A stretch of DNA of 64,000 nucleotides from Avena insularis. Its lineage: Eukaryota > Streptophyta > Magnoliopsida > Poales > Poaceae. Positions 35,571 to 46,139 of this stretch are shown here, one piece after another. The translations under genes and the position numbers were made by a program. The DNA is taken from positions 477,497,392-477,561,391 of the forward strand of contig CM042694.1 in NCBI GenBank assembly GCA_023614405.1, read 5' to 3'. The notes under the pieces are model-generated. The model had not been told where the DNA came from. It worked only from the letters and a program-made list of their open reading frames with translations, and did not search any database. Numbering within the stretch: the stretch's first letter is position 1; the number at the start of each line of letters is the position of its first letter.

Positions 35571-36424
35571 TTTTGCGAAATCCCACCGATCTATTAATGA
35601 TCATCAACAGTAGTACAAAGCGTCTTAAAAATAGTAAAAATTATAAATAGGTTAATGGACCACCTAGCGACGACTACAAACACTAGCACGAGCTGAAGGC
35701 GCGCCGTTGTCCTCGCCCCTCCATCATCGGAGCCGAACAAAGCTTGTTGTAGTAGACAAACGGGAAATCGTCGTGCTAAGACCCCATAGGACCAGCGCAC
35801 AAGAGCTGCAACCATCACCGAAGATGACAACCATAGATCGGAAGAAACTGATCCAGGGGCGGGCCTAGAACTTTGAGAGCGGGTATTCAAAATTTATAAA
35901 TTATTTTAGTGTTTAAATTAAATGTTTATACACGAATTAGACTCTGAACTACGGACCAAACTTATTTCATATGTTCATGAGAAAACATCAAAATAAAGGA
36001 TACTTGTGCTTGAGAACATATAAATTTACCAAAATAAGAGTATCCAGTATGTAACTTTCTACATATTTCTAACTAATGGAGTTAACATGAAACTGTAATA
36101 AGAGTAGAAAAACTATATGAGTTTTTCATAACAAAATAGAAGAAAAAAAATTATTTCAAAAAATTGCAGATGTGTGATTTGAACCCACGACCTTACAATT
36201 GAGTGCATTCTTCCAGAAAGGAACCAACTCAACTACTACAGTAGGAATGACATAATTGGACAGTTTAGTCTACTTATATATCTCATCGAACATTGAAATA
36301 CCACTATATTTGTCAAAATATTTGGGTATTCAGTTAAATACCCTTAAATTGAAGTGGACCATCCCCTGAACTGACCTCAAACCATACCGACGAAAACAGA
36401 AAACGATCGGATCCTAAGAGATCC
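35571..36424 (-). mobile_element. Unclassified insertion, possibly a LINE/SINE 3' fragment
   Basis: Interrupts duplication copy 2. Its left edge is a T run followed by GCGAAATCCCACCGATC, read on the minus strand as a 3' end with an A-rich tail, which suggests a retroposon in minus orientation. It hosts a hAT element at 35854-36368. No target duplication could be fixed. Confidence 0.4.
35854..36368. mobile_element. hAT-type non-autonomous element 2
   Basis: 515 bp, starting CAGGGGCGGGCC and ending GGACCATCCCCTG. Flanks AACTGATC (35846-35853) and AACTGACC (36369-36376) are an 8-bp duplication with one mismatch. The CAGGGGCGG-type tip and 8-bp duplication are typical of hAT. The interior is AT-rich and non-coding. 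Confidence 0.75.
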
Positions 36425-36679
36425 GTCGGACACATTATACCCGATATTTTTCCAACAACAAAGAACTTGCAAGTTGCACAGCCTGGTGCCAATCGACGCG
36501 TGACTAATCACATAGATGATCGGTGGCCCGTACGTAACATGCTCTAAACAACATGTCCATCTTACTCTGTCTTTCCCGAATTGGATTTCACATATTTGCT
36601 AGATTCACATGCATGTATCGTAGACACGTTTTAATGTATATATAGATATATCTGAATTGCATAGCTATGGGAAGGGGGC

Positions 36680-38742
36680 GCGCGGGGATTGCATGCGACG
36701 AACCAGGCGTTGGTCACCCTGCTCTCGAAGCATGCGGACGCGGTGGAAGTCAAGGACTTTCGCCCCATCAGCCTAATCCATAGCGTGGCGAAACTTGTGG
36801 CGAAGGCGCTGTCGGCTCGCCTGGCACCTTTGATGCCCCAGCTCGTGGGCCCTCATCAGAGCGCTTTTATCAGAGGCCGTTGCATTCACGACAACTTCCA
36901 ACTCGTGCAAGGTACGGTCAGGAAGCTTCATTAGCTCAAAAAGGCAGCGATCATGCTGAAGTTGGACATCACCAAAGCTTTCGATACCGTGGATTGGGCC
37001 TTCCTACTCGAGGTCCTGGCCAAGCTTGGTTTTGGGGAGAGATGGATCACCATGATCTGTGGTTTGTTGAGCTTGGCTTCGACACGGGTCCTGGTGAACG
37101 GCTCCCCTGGAGTGGTGATTTTCAACCATAGGGGGCTGAGGCAAGGGGATCCTCTTTCCCTGCTCCTGTTTGACACGGTGATGGATGTACTGCATAGGCT
37201 CTTCGAGAGGGCGGCGACCGAGGGCCTCCTCTCGGAGCTGGCGGCTAGCGGGCTACGCCACCGCACCTCCATGTACGCGTATGATGTCATTACCTTCGTG
37301 CGCCCCACACCCCTGGAGCTTCATACCTGTGCGGCGATTGTAGCTGACTTTGGGGGGGCATCTGGCCTCCGCACCAATCTGGCGAAGTGTTCGGTGCACC
37401 CGATACGGTGCTCTCCTGAGCAGGTGGAGCTCGCCCATGACACCTTGGGTTGCGAGATTGGTGACTTCCCTTGCAAGTACTTGGGCCTCCCTCTGGGCCT
37501 TCGCAAACCTACCGAGGCGCAACTGCAATTTGTGGTGGATAACGTGGCTAACAGACTACATCCGTGGTGTGCGGGTCTCATGAACAGGGGCGGGCGTACC
37601 ACCCTAGTAAAGACCATGCTCTCGGCCATCCCGGTCCATGCTTTCATGTCACTGGACGTTCCTCCCCAGACGCTCGTGGCATTCCGCAAGATCGTCCGGG
37701 CTTTCCTGTGGAAGGGCAGAAGGGAGGCAAAGGGCGGCCACTGCCTAGTCGCGTGGGAGAAGGTATGTTCGCCAAAGGAATTTGGCGGGCTAGGTATTCC
37801 CAACCTACGCTTGTGGAACTTTGCGCTGAGGTGCCGATGGGCGTGGCTGCAAAGGGTAGATCCCGATAGGCCCTGGGCAGAGCTCGACCTGGCGCTGCCG
37901 CGGCAGTCTATGGAGCTCTTCCACGCTGCCACTTGTTATACTCTGGACAACGGGGAGAGAGCTAAGTTCTGGCAGGATCGGTGGATACATGGCCGCAGGG
38001 TCGCGGAGATCGCCCCAAACCTCCTTGCGGTGATCCCCCCGAGCAAGGTGAAGGCACGTTCTGTCCGCGAGGGGCTGGATGGGACGTGGCTGAGGGACTG
38101 TGGCCTAGACCTGGGGGAAGCTGCGCTTCCCGAATTTTCCTGTTGTGGCATGCGCTATCTGGGATTAGGCTCGACCCAGAGCGCGAGGACGTGCTGACCT
38201 GGAGATGGTCACATGATGGGAGCTACTCCGCCAAGTCAGCTTATGGCGCCTTCTTTGCAGGCACCACCCGAGCTCCGGCCGCCACACAGATTTGGCGTTC
38301 GCGTGCGCCACATGGTTGTAAGTTCTTCGCGTGGTTGGCCTCGAGGGACCGGTGTTGGACGGCGGATCGCCTAGAGCGACGTGGCCTCCCACGGCCGCCC
38401 AGGTGTCCTCTCTATGATCAGGAGCCTGAGAGCATCCAACACATTCTGATTGGATGTGTGGTGGCCCGGGAGGTCTGGGACTGGGCTTTAAGATGGTGGA
38501 ACAAACCTTAGTGGATGCCCGCTGCGGGCACGGACCTGCTTCTCTGGTGGACAACGAGAACATGTTCGAAGGCGGAACAACGAGACCTCTGGACGGCGAT
38601 CATCCGGGTCTTCTGGAGCATCTGGAGGCACCGAAATGACGTGGTTTTCAACGGCGTGCGACCAGCGGTGGCCAGCATTAAGGCGAAGATCCGGAATGAC
38701 TTCCAGCAGTAACGCTTAGCTAGGTTGTTCCGATCCGAAGTG
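36680..38742 (+). pseudogene. LINE reverse transcriptase and zf-RVT region, truncated
   Basis: Order: VKDFRPISLIHSVAKLVAKAL (RT block 2), then FIRGRCIHDNF, a stop at about 36932-36934, LKLDITKAFDTVDW (block A), NHRGLRQGDPLS (block B), then YAYDVITFV where the family has YADD. The catalytic box is therefore altered. A zf-RVT region follows at about 38190-38515, with CPLYDQEPESIQHILIGC. Frame breaks lie near 38130 and 38510. After a TAA at 38710-38712 the frame runs into the hAT and can be followed beyond it (39595 onward, FGFPEPENVVLEGE). The start lacks the endonuclease. It cannot be functional. Confidence 0.85.
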
Positions 38743-39586
38743 CAGGGGCGGAGGCAAGGGGGGTCTAGCCCCGGCTAGCAGGGGCTAGACCCCCCCTAAT
38801 GGCCGACCCCCCTCAACTAATCTATATAGCTGCCGATAGTAATATGGTACTAGGATACATACCACTAGTAATAGAGTAATAGCTATGTACGTAATAGCCC
38901 TGTAACTGATTATATTTAGCTCAAGTCTAATTCATTAGTCATGGTTCTCTCTCTGTATCTGTATGTACCGAAGTCCAAAACAAGCCTTTTATGCTAAGCC
39001 ATCATGTTAATTGCTCCATATCAATTTGTTTGTTTCTAAACCTAGCGCTACCTGCGTTCTTGGCACCGGCTGCCGGCCACTGACCGCTGCTACTTAATCT
39101 ACACTCCAGAGATGCCACGTGATGATGTCGCCATGACGCCATGCTAGCGAGGCCACATTCTCTGCCTCTGGTTGATCTTGGCGCTACGCTGACGACCAGC
39201 ATGTCGTGCCATCAAGATTGTCTTCCTCAAAGAGTCAAATTATAGGTACCACATTGTTATTTTGTTGTTGAGGTTTTGCATAACATTGTCTATTTGATTG
39301 GTTCACCTTGCTTTTGCATATATGGTTGACTAATTTATTATTAAGATCTGATGGGAGATGCCTTATTACATGATATTTGCTATATTGGAAAAGAAATCAT
39401 TACCAAGGTGATCTGCAATTAGATTATGAAATTATCCATTGAGTTTTATAGTCATAGAAATAAACTTGATTCTCCATGTTTTCTTCTAAAGCAAAATAAT
39501 ACACGGTTAGATGTGCCACGGATAAAAAACTATATGGTCATTATCATGTTCGCCCCCCCTATGTTTGAATCCTGGCTCCGCCCCTG
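38743..39586. mobile_element. hAT-type non-autonomous element 1, nested in the LINE
   Basis: 844 bp with ends CAGGGGCGGAGGC and GGCTCCGCCCCTG and a perfect 8-bp duplication CCGAAGTG at 38735-38742 and 39587-39594. The left end has a subterminal palindrome around GGTCTAGCCCC...GGGGCTAGACC (38760-38798). No transposase was seen; the interior is AT-rich with short ORFs only. Confidence 0.9.
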
Positions 39587-39784
39587 CCGAAGTGTTTGGC
39601 TTTCCAGAGCCGGAGAACGTAGTGTTAGAAGGAGAGTAGGCTTAGGTGTTGGGGGATCTACCACCCCCTCTGTTGGTGGCGTGACCCGCCGCGTCGCGGT
39701 GTTGTAACTGCCGTTGGCAGCTCCTTCTATATGTTTGGTACACCTTCCAGGGTGTATCCTAGAAAAAAAAAGATATATCTGAAT

Positions 39785-39975
39785 CTACATAAATCTGCCA
39801 CGTCTTGTTACGGAAGGAGTATTAGTTTCTTCACCCTAACTCGCAAGTTTGGCCAATATTTTTCCATCAACAAAGAAGTTGCAACTTGCTCGGTTTGGCA
39901 CCAAAGCTTGACGCATGACTAATCCCACAGATAATCCGTGCATGAAGCGTAACACCCTCTAGCTAATTAACAACA
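39785..39975. repeat. Divergent local duplication, copy 2 end and third partial copy
   Basis: 39785-39830 continues the unit after the LINE, matching 31255-31300. The following CACCCTAACTCGCAAGTTT...CAACAAAGAA stretch to about 39950 matches 30842-30950 and 36440-36510. The repeats therefore appear head to tail. The Mutator-like element begins immediately to the right. Confidence 0.65.
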
Positions 39976-39984
39976 TGTCCATAT

Positions 39985-40110
39985 AAGAAAATTGCACATA
40001 ACACCAATGTTTGGTGCAGTTGTTGCACAAAACACGGAAACAAAACTTCAGTTGCAGCTGACCACAGTTTTTCGTCTAACTCATTGCACCTAGCCCAAAT
40101 AGAGATGATT
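39985..40110 (+). repeat. MULE left terminal inverted repeat
   Basis: Reads AAGAAAATTGCACATAACAC and on through a stretch ending in GCCCAAATAG. The inverse of 43928-44051 matches along its whole length with scattered substitutions and a 2-bp difference at the tip (AAGAAAATT versus GAGAATT). It covers the 3' side of the transposase gene. Confidence 0.9.
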
Positions 40111-40423
40111 TAGGTCCTTGACATGTATATACATGACGGCCATTGTATTGATATACCGTATACAACAATATACAACAATTTTAAAAAATTGGGCAGCATA
40201 ACTATGGAAAACATAGAGATTTTTTATACACATACATACTAATTGAGCATCAATACAGCAGTATATGCATATCATAAATTAAGTGACGAACACTTCAGAA
40301 ACTACAAAATTATAGTGTCACATAGCAGTCTACAAGTTCCAGTGTCCTGGCACCAAGCTACAAAATATTCAGGTTATGCGATCATATAACATGGTTCAGA
40401 TCATTTCATACAAATTCTAGGAC

Positions 40424-43400
40424 TCATTGCATTTCTTCCTCCGCCCTTTGCGCATCACGACCTGGTGTGAAGTAGGCATACATCCTAGAGTTTGGTGATT
40501 TCGGCGAGTCAGGACGATTTTGTCTTGGTTGGCGCCAACCTCTTGTAGTTCCCATCCCACGAACAGAGGGAAGCTTGCGTGCTGGTGCTGTAGCGTTGCG
40601 CCGTGGTGGTGCCGGTGTTGTAGAATGGCGATGTTGTGGTGCGGGTGCTGTAGGATGGCGCTGTGGCGTTGCATGTTCTGTAGGTGTACATGTAGGTGTT
40701 GGTGTAGGCGCTGCAGGGATGGGATCAGGCCAAGTTCGGTTGCTCTAAAACAATAAGACAATGTTATGATCTTTAACATAATAATGCAATGCAATAGCAC
40801 AAAGGTAGATAGTTTTGGTGAAAAGATAATTACCCTATGCCCTGCCTTCCTGATTGCGAGGTGAGGCTTTAGGGTTTGGGTACAAGTGGTGTACCTGTGT
40901 CCTTTTAGCTTACAATTTGAGCAAGTAATAGTAGCAATTTTAACACTTCCATCCTGACCTTTACCTGCACTTGGCCTTCTCTTTTTGTTTTTCCTCCCTG
41001 GTTTGGTTGCAAAGAGAGGAGGTTCTATGTCTACTGTATCTGTTTTGACCCAGTCATGTGGTCCTGGAACAGGATATATCATTGGCATGTAGGTAGATTT
41101 GTACATTGGCTTTTTGAAGAAATCGCTAACATAATCTTCAGGGAACTCCCTGGCCATATAGATAGCTGCTATTGCATGTTTGCATGGAACTCCAGTCAAG
41201 TCCCATTTGAAGCAGCCACAAGTCTTATTGTGCAGGTTCACAGCATGTACATTATGGGCGTCGGTCTCCACTCGCCAAATTCCATTTGCTGCATTGGCTA
41301 CCGTTGGATACCTAGCCCACATCTTTTCAGTCTCTAGTAGTTCAACGTAATGGGGTGTAATTTCCCATTGAGCAAGAGCGACACCATCTCTCCTAACTTG
41401 AAATCTAGACATCAGCTTGGTAAGAATTTGGTCCATCATAGTGACTATGGGTTTGTCCCTCTGATCTAAGATGAAGCTATTAAATACCTCGCTAATATTG
41501 TTGACAACTAGATCTGTCTTACATGTTGTATCCATAGCATGGCGTGCCCAATGCTTTGTTGGAATTCTACTTAGCCATTTCCATGCATCTATACTCTCTT
41601 CTTTAAGTTTATTCATTGCAATCATATGGTTAGAGTGAGTGAAGGCACAAGCAGCAGCATCCACAATCTTTTTAAGGTCGCTTCCTCTAAAACCAGCTAG
41701 CTGGAAATTAGCATATATGTGTCTAAGACAGAAGCGATGCTCACATTCTGGAAATATTTGCTTTACTGCATTTAAGAGCCCCTTTTGACGGTCAGACATG
41801 AAAGTAAATGGTCCATGCTTACTTGTGGCACCACCTAGAGCAGATCTTAGTTGAAATAGAAACCAACACCATGTCGATGTCTCCTCTTTTCCCACTACTC
41901 CAAAGGCAAGAGGGAACATGTTATTGTTCCCGTCTCTTGCAGTTGCAGCAAGTATTTGAAACCCATTGCCCAACTTCAAAAAACAGCCATCAACACCTGC
42001 AAAATACAATGGTAATTGGTAAGTAACAATTTGCAATAAGCAAATGAATAATTGTACAGCGTGTCGTTCACATCTTACCAATGAACGGTCTGCAGCCTTG
42101 TAAGAATCCTTCCACTTGTGCATGCAAGCAATAGAATAGGCCATGGAATCGAGGATTCTTCTGTGGATCTTGATTAACAATAGTGTTGACAATGCAGCGA
42201 CTACCAGGATTTGTGTTCAACACGGTCTGGAGGTAATCTCTTAACCTAAAGTATTGTTGCTCATGATGTCCATTAATTGACACTATTGCTTTATTCTTTG
42301 CCCTGTAAGCCATATCCTTGGAAATAGATACACCGTAGTCCTTCCTGACCATGTCCATGAACGCTGATATCTTCATATCTGGGTCGCTTCTTATTTGATC
42401 TTCGTAATTCTTGCTCAGCCATACACTATTAATTCTTGAAGATTCATTAGTCTTGCCACATGTGTGAGGCAGGACAAGTTGCCGAATCACATGTGTAGTC
42501 TCTCCCGTAAGTGTTGATGTCATAACTACAAATGGGCATGTGCCTCCAGACTTGCAACAAACCGTGATCCTGTCCTTGTCATTTCTCAAATATTCCCAAT
42601 CCCTTTGATGAACAACATGATAGTTTAAAAGTGCCCTCCTAAACTGATGTACATCTTCAAAGCACATATTAAGAAGAAACTGATAATCTTCATTCAATCT
42701 CGATTCATCATAATAAGTTCTCTTTGTTAACTTCTTAGCTCTAGTCTTTCTCTTTGTTCTAGACAAATCATTTCTGTCCACGGCATGATCATCATCACTT
42801 GAATCCACTAGATCCTTGCAGTCATCGCTATCTTGGTCACTAAATGTGATGCCCGCACCCTCTACTACTCCTTCTATTGCCCTTCTCTTTGCTGCCCTTG
42901 TCATCTCTGCCTTATACTTGGCATCTTTAACTCTAACCTCCTTCTGAATTTCTATTGTAGACTTTACTACTTCTACAACAGCTTCTTGGATTGGTGTTGG
43001 GAAACATTCCTCAACATCAGTGTCACCTTCACAACGTACAAGGAAGTCGTCATAATTTTCGTAGTCTGAATCACCATCTTCACCACCTTCCATATGGCGC
43101 CAATCAGTGCCTAGAATGTGACCTGAGTGCGAATCCACAAAGAATTCCATCCTACAAAATTAATAAGAAGTTGGTCAGCAAGTTACACAACCGTAGCTCC
43201 AAAATTGCAAAAGGGCAGGTTAAAGCTCCAAATTTTGATAAATATAGCTGCAATTGATGTGCATCCTGAAGTTAAAAATATCTTCCAATGTGCACAAAAT
43301 CTTTCATCACATTGCACAATCATCTAACAGTTCTTGCAATTGACAACATCACGTCACAACATTCAGAACGTCACTACACTTATACGTCGATCACAACCTG

Positions 43401-43732
43401 AAATTATGGGGCACCAAGAACGGAACCTAGGGTTCTTCAGTTCAAACTAATCCTAATCCCTAACCCAAAATTGACACAAAGTTCACAGATTGAGAGGGGA
43501 ATTACCCATTGAGCGATACGACGTCCTCGGAATCCCTCGTCATCGTCGTCGTCGTGCCGCCACCGTTGCTGCCGCCGCCTCCGCTTCCTTCATCTCTGAG
43601 TAGCATTGCGGGGCAATGGTCGAGTAGGGACGTGAATGATAGGTACTCCCCGAAATCCATCTCCCCTGCCGCTGGGGCTCCATCTCTGCCGCCAATACCG
43701 GCGGCGCCACCACCTTCATCACCGGGTCGCAT
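40424..43732 (-). CDS. MULE transposase (mudrA-like), four exons, 927 residues
   Basis: Joins minus-strand exons 43732-43506, 43151-42079, 41996-40834 and 40744-40424. All introns are GT-AG (354, 82 and 89 bp) and the summed length is 2784 nt, ending in TGA. The N-terminus is Gly-rich and acidic, followed by a MuDR DNA-binding region (CCKSGGTCPFVV, then LPHTCGK). The catalytic core has a GVDGCFLK Asp (about residue 436), an FMSDRQKGL Asp (about 502) and an NISEVFNSF Glu (about 603), with a Cys/His helix insert. A SWIM finger (CGCFKWDLTGVPCKHA) and a CCHC knuckle (CSNCKLKGHRYTTC) follow. Exon 4 gives a Pro/Thr/His-rich tail that appears only after splicing. Transposase cuts and joins the element ends. 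The exon model is mine and unverified; domains are clear. Confidence 0.88.
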
Positions 43733-43927
43733 CTCCTGCCGCCCCGCCTGCTGCGCTCTCGGGTGGAGATGGAGAAGTGGTTTTTTTTTCGAGCGGAGTA
43801 GTGGGTCGGCTCAGTCGTAAAGGCAGGAAACTGCTAATACTCAGAACGGGACGTACATACCCAGATTTGTACAGGAGGTGTACGTGAGAAATACAAAGAC
43901 CCACATACGTATACGTGTTAGGGCCCC
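43733..43927 (-). promoter_or_regulatory. MULE transposase 5' flank
   Basis: About 195 bp between the first ATG and the right inverted repeat. No TATA box was confidently seen. In MULEs the promoter usually overlaps the inverted repeat, so the start site may lie within 43928-44051. Confidence 0.3.
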
Positions 43928-44051
43928 AAATCCTTCTATTTGGGCTATGTGCAACGAGTTAGACCAAAATCTGGGGTCAGCTGCAACTAGACTTTTGTTT
44001 TTGTGTTTTGTGCAACAACTACACCAAACATTGGTGTCATGTGCAATTCTC
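43928..44051 (-). repeat. MULE right terminal inverted repeat
   Basis: Inverse of 39985-40110. The minus strand begins GAGAATTGCACATGACACC. It carries the sites expected for transposase binding, which cannot be defined by eye. Confidence 0.9.
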
Positions 44052-44060
44052 TGTCCATAT

Positions 44061-45887
44061 TCATCCGGCCCCCTCACCTTTTGCCTCCTCCTTTCCCGGC
44101 TGGTTGGACCGTTGTGGGCTCGTGATGCTCACCAGACTATGCACGCACGTTGCTAATGTCGGCATCATGATCACTTTCAGCCTTTGAGCCAGCTACAACC
44201 TTTTCCTCCGGACTTTATTTGTTTCCACCAAAACCAGTTGTATCCTATCCACCAAAGCCTCCCTTTTCCAACTTGCACAAGGGAAGATTCCAAGCAGGAG
44301 GGGGTGCAACAGAGGAAGTTCTCCCGAGCAACCAGGGTTAGGCATGAGGACGTACACCACGACGACCAGTCGGCTTAAATCCACGGCAACATCCAGCTCC
44401 TACGGAGTACTACGTTAGCGTGGACTGCAGGGACACCGGAAAGCACCGGGCCGGATATGCATGCCGGCCGCGCCCGTGATGCAGGAGGCGCAGGATCGAC
44501 CTGGATCCAGTGATAGCTTATCACTTTTGGCCCTGTTCGCCCGATCTTTTCGGCGGTGCTAGGCGCGCCAGCGACGTAGGAACAGAGACATGTCCCTATA
44601 GAAAAGCTAGCAGAGGCCGCGACAAAGCACGCGAGCTGTCACTTGACGTGCGCAAGCTGCATGCAAGAGAGACGTATCCACATTTTAGCTGTCTATACTA
44701 ATGCTGCTGTGTTGTGCCTACCTCTCGCGTCTCACTCGCGCCGCCGTAGTACACTAGTACGTATGTGGATAAAAGAAGTGGCTGTGACTGTCAGCCATAT
44801 TTCCTGGTTCGGACTATGCGCGAGATTCGTTGTACGATCGATGATGTTACACTACGGCCGGAGCTGACTGTTGGTCTGTCTGATCGTAAGAAGTTGGTGT
44901 GTGGAAAAGTATGTGTTCGACTTGGCTTTGGACTCGATCCACATTTTTTTCTGTTCACAAGCAAGCTAGGACAACTCCACAGCCGAGGCTTCTACACACT
45001 ACGCGCCGCCTGCCCTATGTCGTGAGCTGTGTCGCAAATAGGCAGGAATCTTAGGTAAGCGGTGAGTACATACGTGTTTGTAGACACTAATATTGCTATA
45101 GGATAACCTAACGGATCGGTACGTGTGCGGTGAATTGGCAAGCGAAGCATTTTATTATGGGTGCCAGTGGCGTATGTGGGCGCATATGCATCTTCTTGAA
45201 TTTGGGAGCTTTTGTAATGATACGCAGTTGTGCCGTGCAGCGTGTATTTTTCAATAGGAAGAAAGGACATATATATACATGCACACTTTGTAAAGTTTGC
45301 ATGAAGTTCTAGTAAGTGCTGAAACAGAGATAATTAACGAATGGCGACATGGCGTTGAGTTCAGCGGCGATGCCGTGACGTTCATACCATGCCGTGCGTA
45401 CGAGACTCCATGCAAATCATGCTGATCGGATGGCATATAATGCATGCATTGGCCTCAAGGATTGGCATTTAACCTGTGCCCAATCTCGGTGTTCTTTGTG
45501 TGCAGGTATATATTTCTTGCAGCAAGGCTACGTACGTGCATGCATGTCAGGTTGAATGGTATGATCATCCTCGTCACCAAAACAAAATAAAAATGATGTG
45601 GTTAATGTGGACAAGGACATAAACTACTATCCCGCCTTAGACACGGCACGAGGAGCAGCTGGGATGATCGCGTGCAGCCGTACGAGTTTAGGTCAGTTCG
45701 CTGTTGAGTCATGCATATCATGGAACCAACATCCACAGTGATCGCGCTTTAATCCCGTGTCGTCGGATCCAATGTTTCGTTACGAGCATGCATGCGTCCC
45801 CATCGCCCGCGGGAAAGGAGATAAAGAGAGAGCACCTAAATTTCACGAGCTAGCTTGCTTGCTTGCTCGCCGTAAATTTAGGCTTTC
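44061..45887. other. Intergenic DNA without a recognised gene
   Basis: 1.8 kb with balanced composition. Short ORFs on both strands show no recognisable domain. It may be low-copy upstream DNA of the transporter gene. Confidence 0.5.
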
Positions 45888-45988
45888 TGACTTACTACAC
45901 ATGGCCTGATCAGGTGAGCAGGATTGTGACTTACTACACATGGCCTGATCAGGTGAGCAGGATTGTGACTTACTACACATGGCCAGGA
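45888..45988. repeat. 39-bp tandem repeat, about 2.6 copies
   Basis: The unit starts TGACTTACTACACATGGCC and ends GTGAGCAGGATTG. Copies lie at 45888-45926 and 45927-45965. A third copy, from 45966, keeps the first part and the last part but lacks the middle. The full copies are identical. Confidence 0.85.
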
Positions 45989-46018
45989 TTGACAAGCAAC
46001 TCAAGTGACAATTTGGTA

Positions 46019-46139
46019 CTCTCTCCGATCCATATTATTGTTTTCGACTTTGTCTAGATACGAATACATCTAGACTAAATATTTAACTAGATACGTACGA
46101 ATCTAGATAAAGTTGAGAACAATAATATGGACCGGAGAA
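46019..46139. mobile_element. Stowaway-like MITE
   Basis: About 121 bp. Starts with CTCTCTCCGATCC after a TA and ends with GGACCGGAGA before an A-rich tract. The complementary halves (TATTATTGTTTTCGACTTTG / AAGTTGAGAACAATAATA) form a long hairpin. The right tip is degenerate. Confidence 0.7.

Larger units (their letters stand above)
35340..36657. repeat. Divergent local duplication, copy 2 (first part)
   Basis: 35395-35568 matches 30640-30850 and 36430-36645 matches 30860-31060. The intervening 35571-36424 is a foreign insertion. The copy continues after the LINE at 39772. It lacks the Stowaway found in copy 1. Confidence 0.7.
36658..39771 (+). mobile_element. 5'-truncated LINE carrying a nested hAT element
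   Basis: A 13-bp duplication GATATATCTGAAT flanks it at 36645-36657 and 39772-39784, and the 3' end has a poly(A) tail (39763-39771). The element starts inside the RT region, so it is 5'-truncated, a common outcome of target-primed reverse transcription. Removing the 844-bp hAT leaves about 2.26 kb. Confidence 0.9.
39985..44051 (-). mobile_element. Complete Mutator-like element (MULE) with intact transposase
   Basis: 4067 bp flanked by a perfect 9-bp duplication TGTCCATAT (39976-39984 and 44052-44060), the length made by Mutator transposases. Inverted repeats of about 125 bp form both ends. The interior has one gene on the minus strand with four exons and no premature stop. No second gene (mudrB-like) was seen, as is usual outside maize MuDR. 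The matched ends and clean duplication suggest a fairly recent insertion. Whether it is active cannot be told from sequence. Confidence 0.93.
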
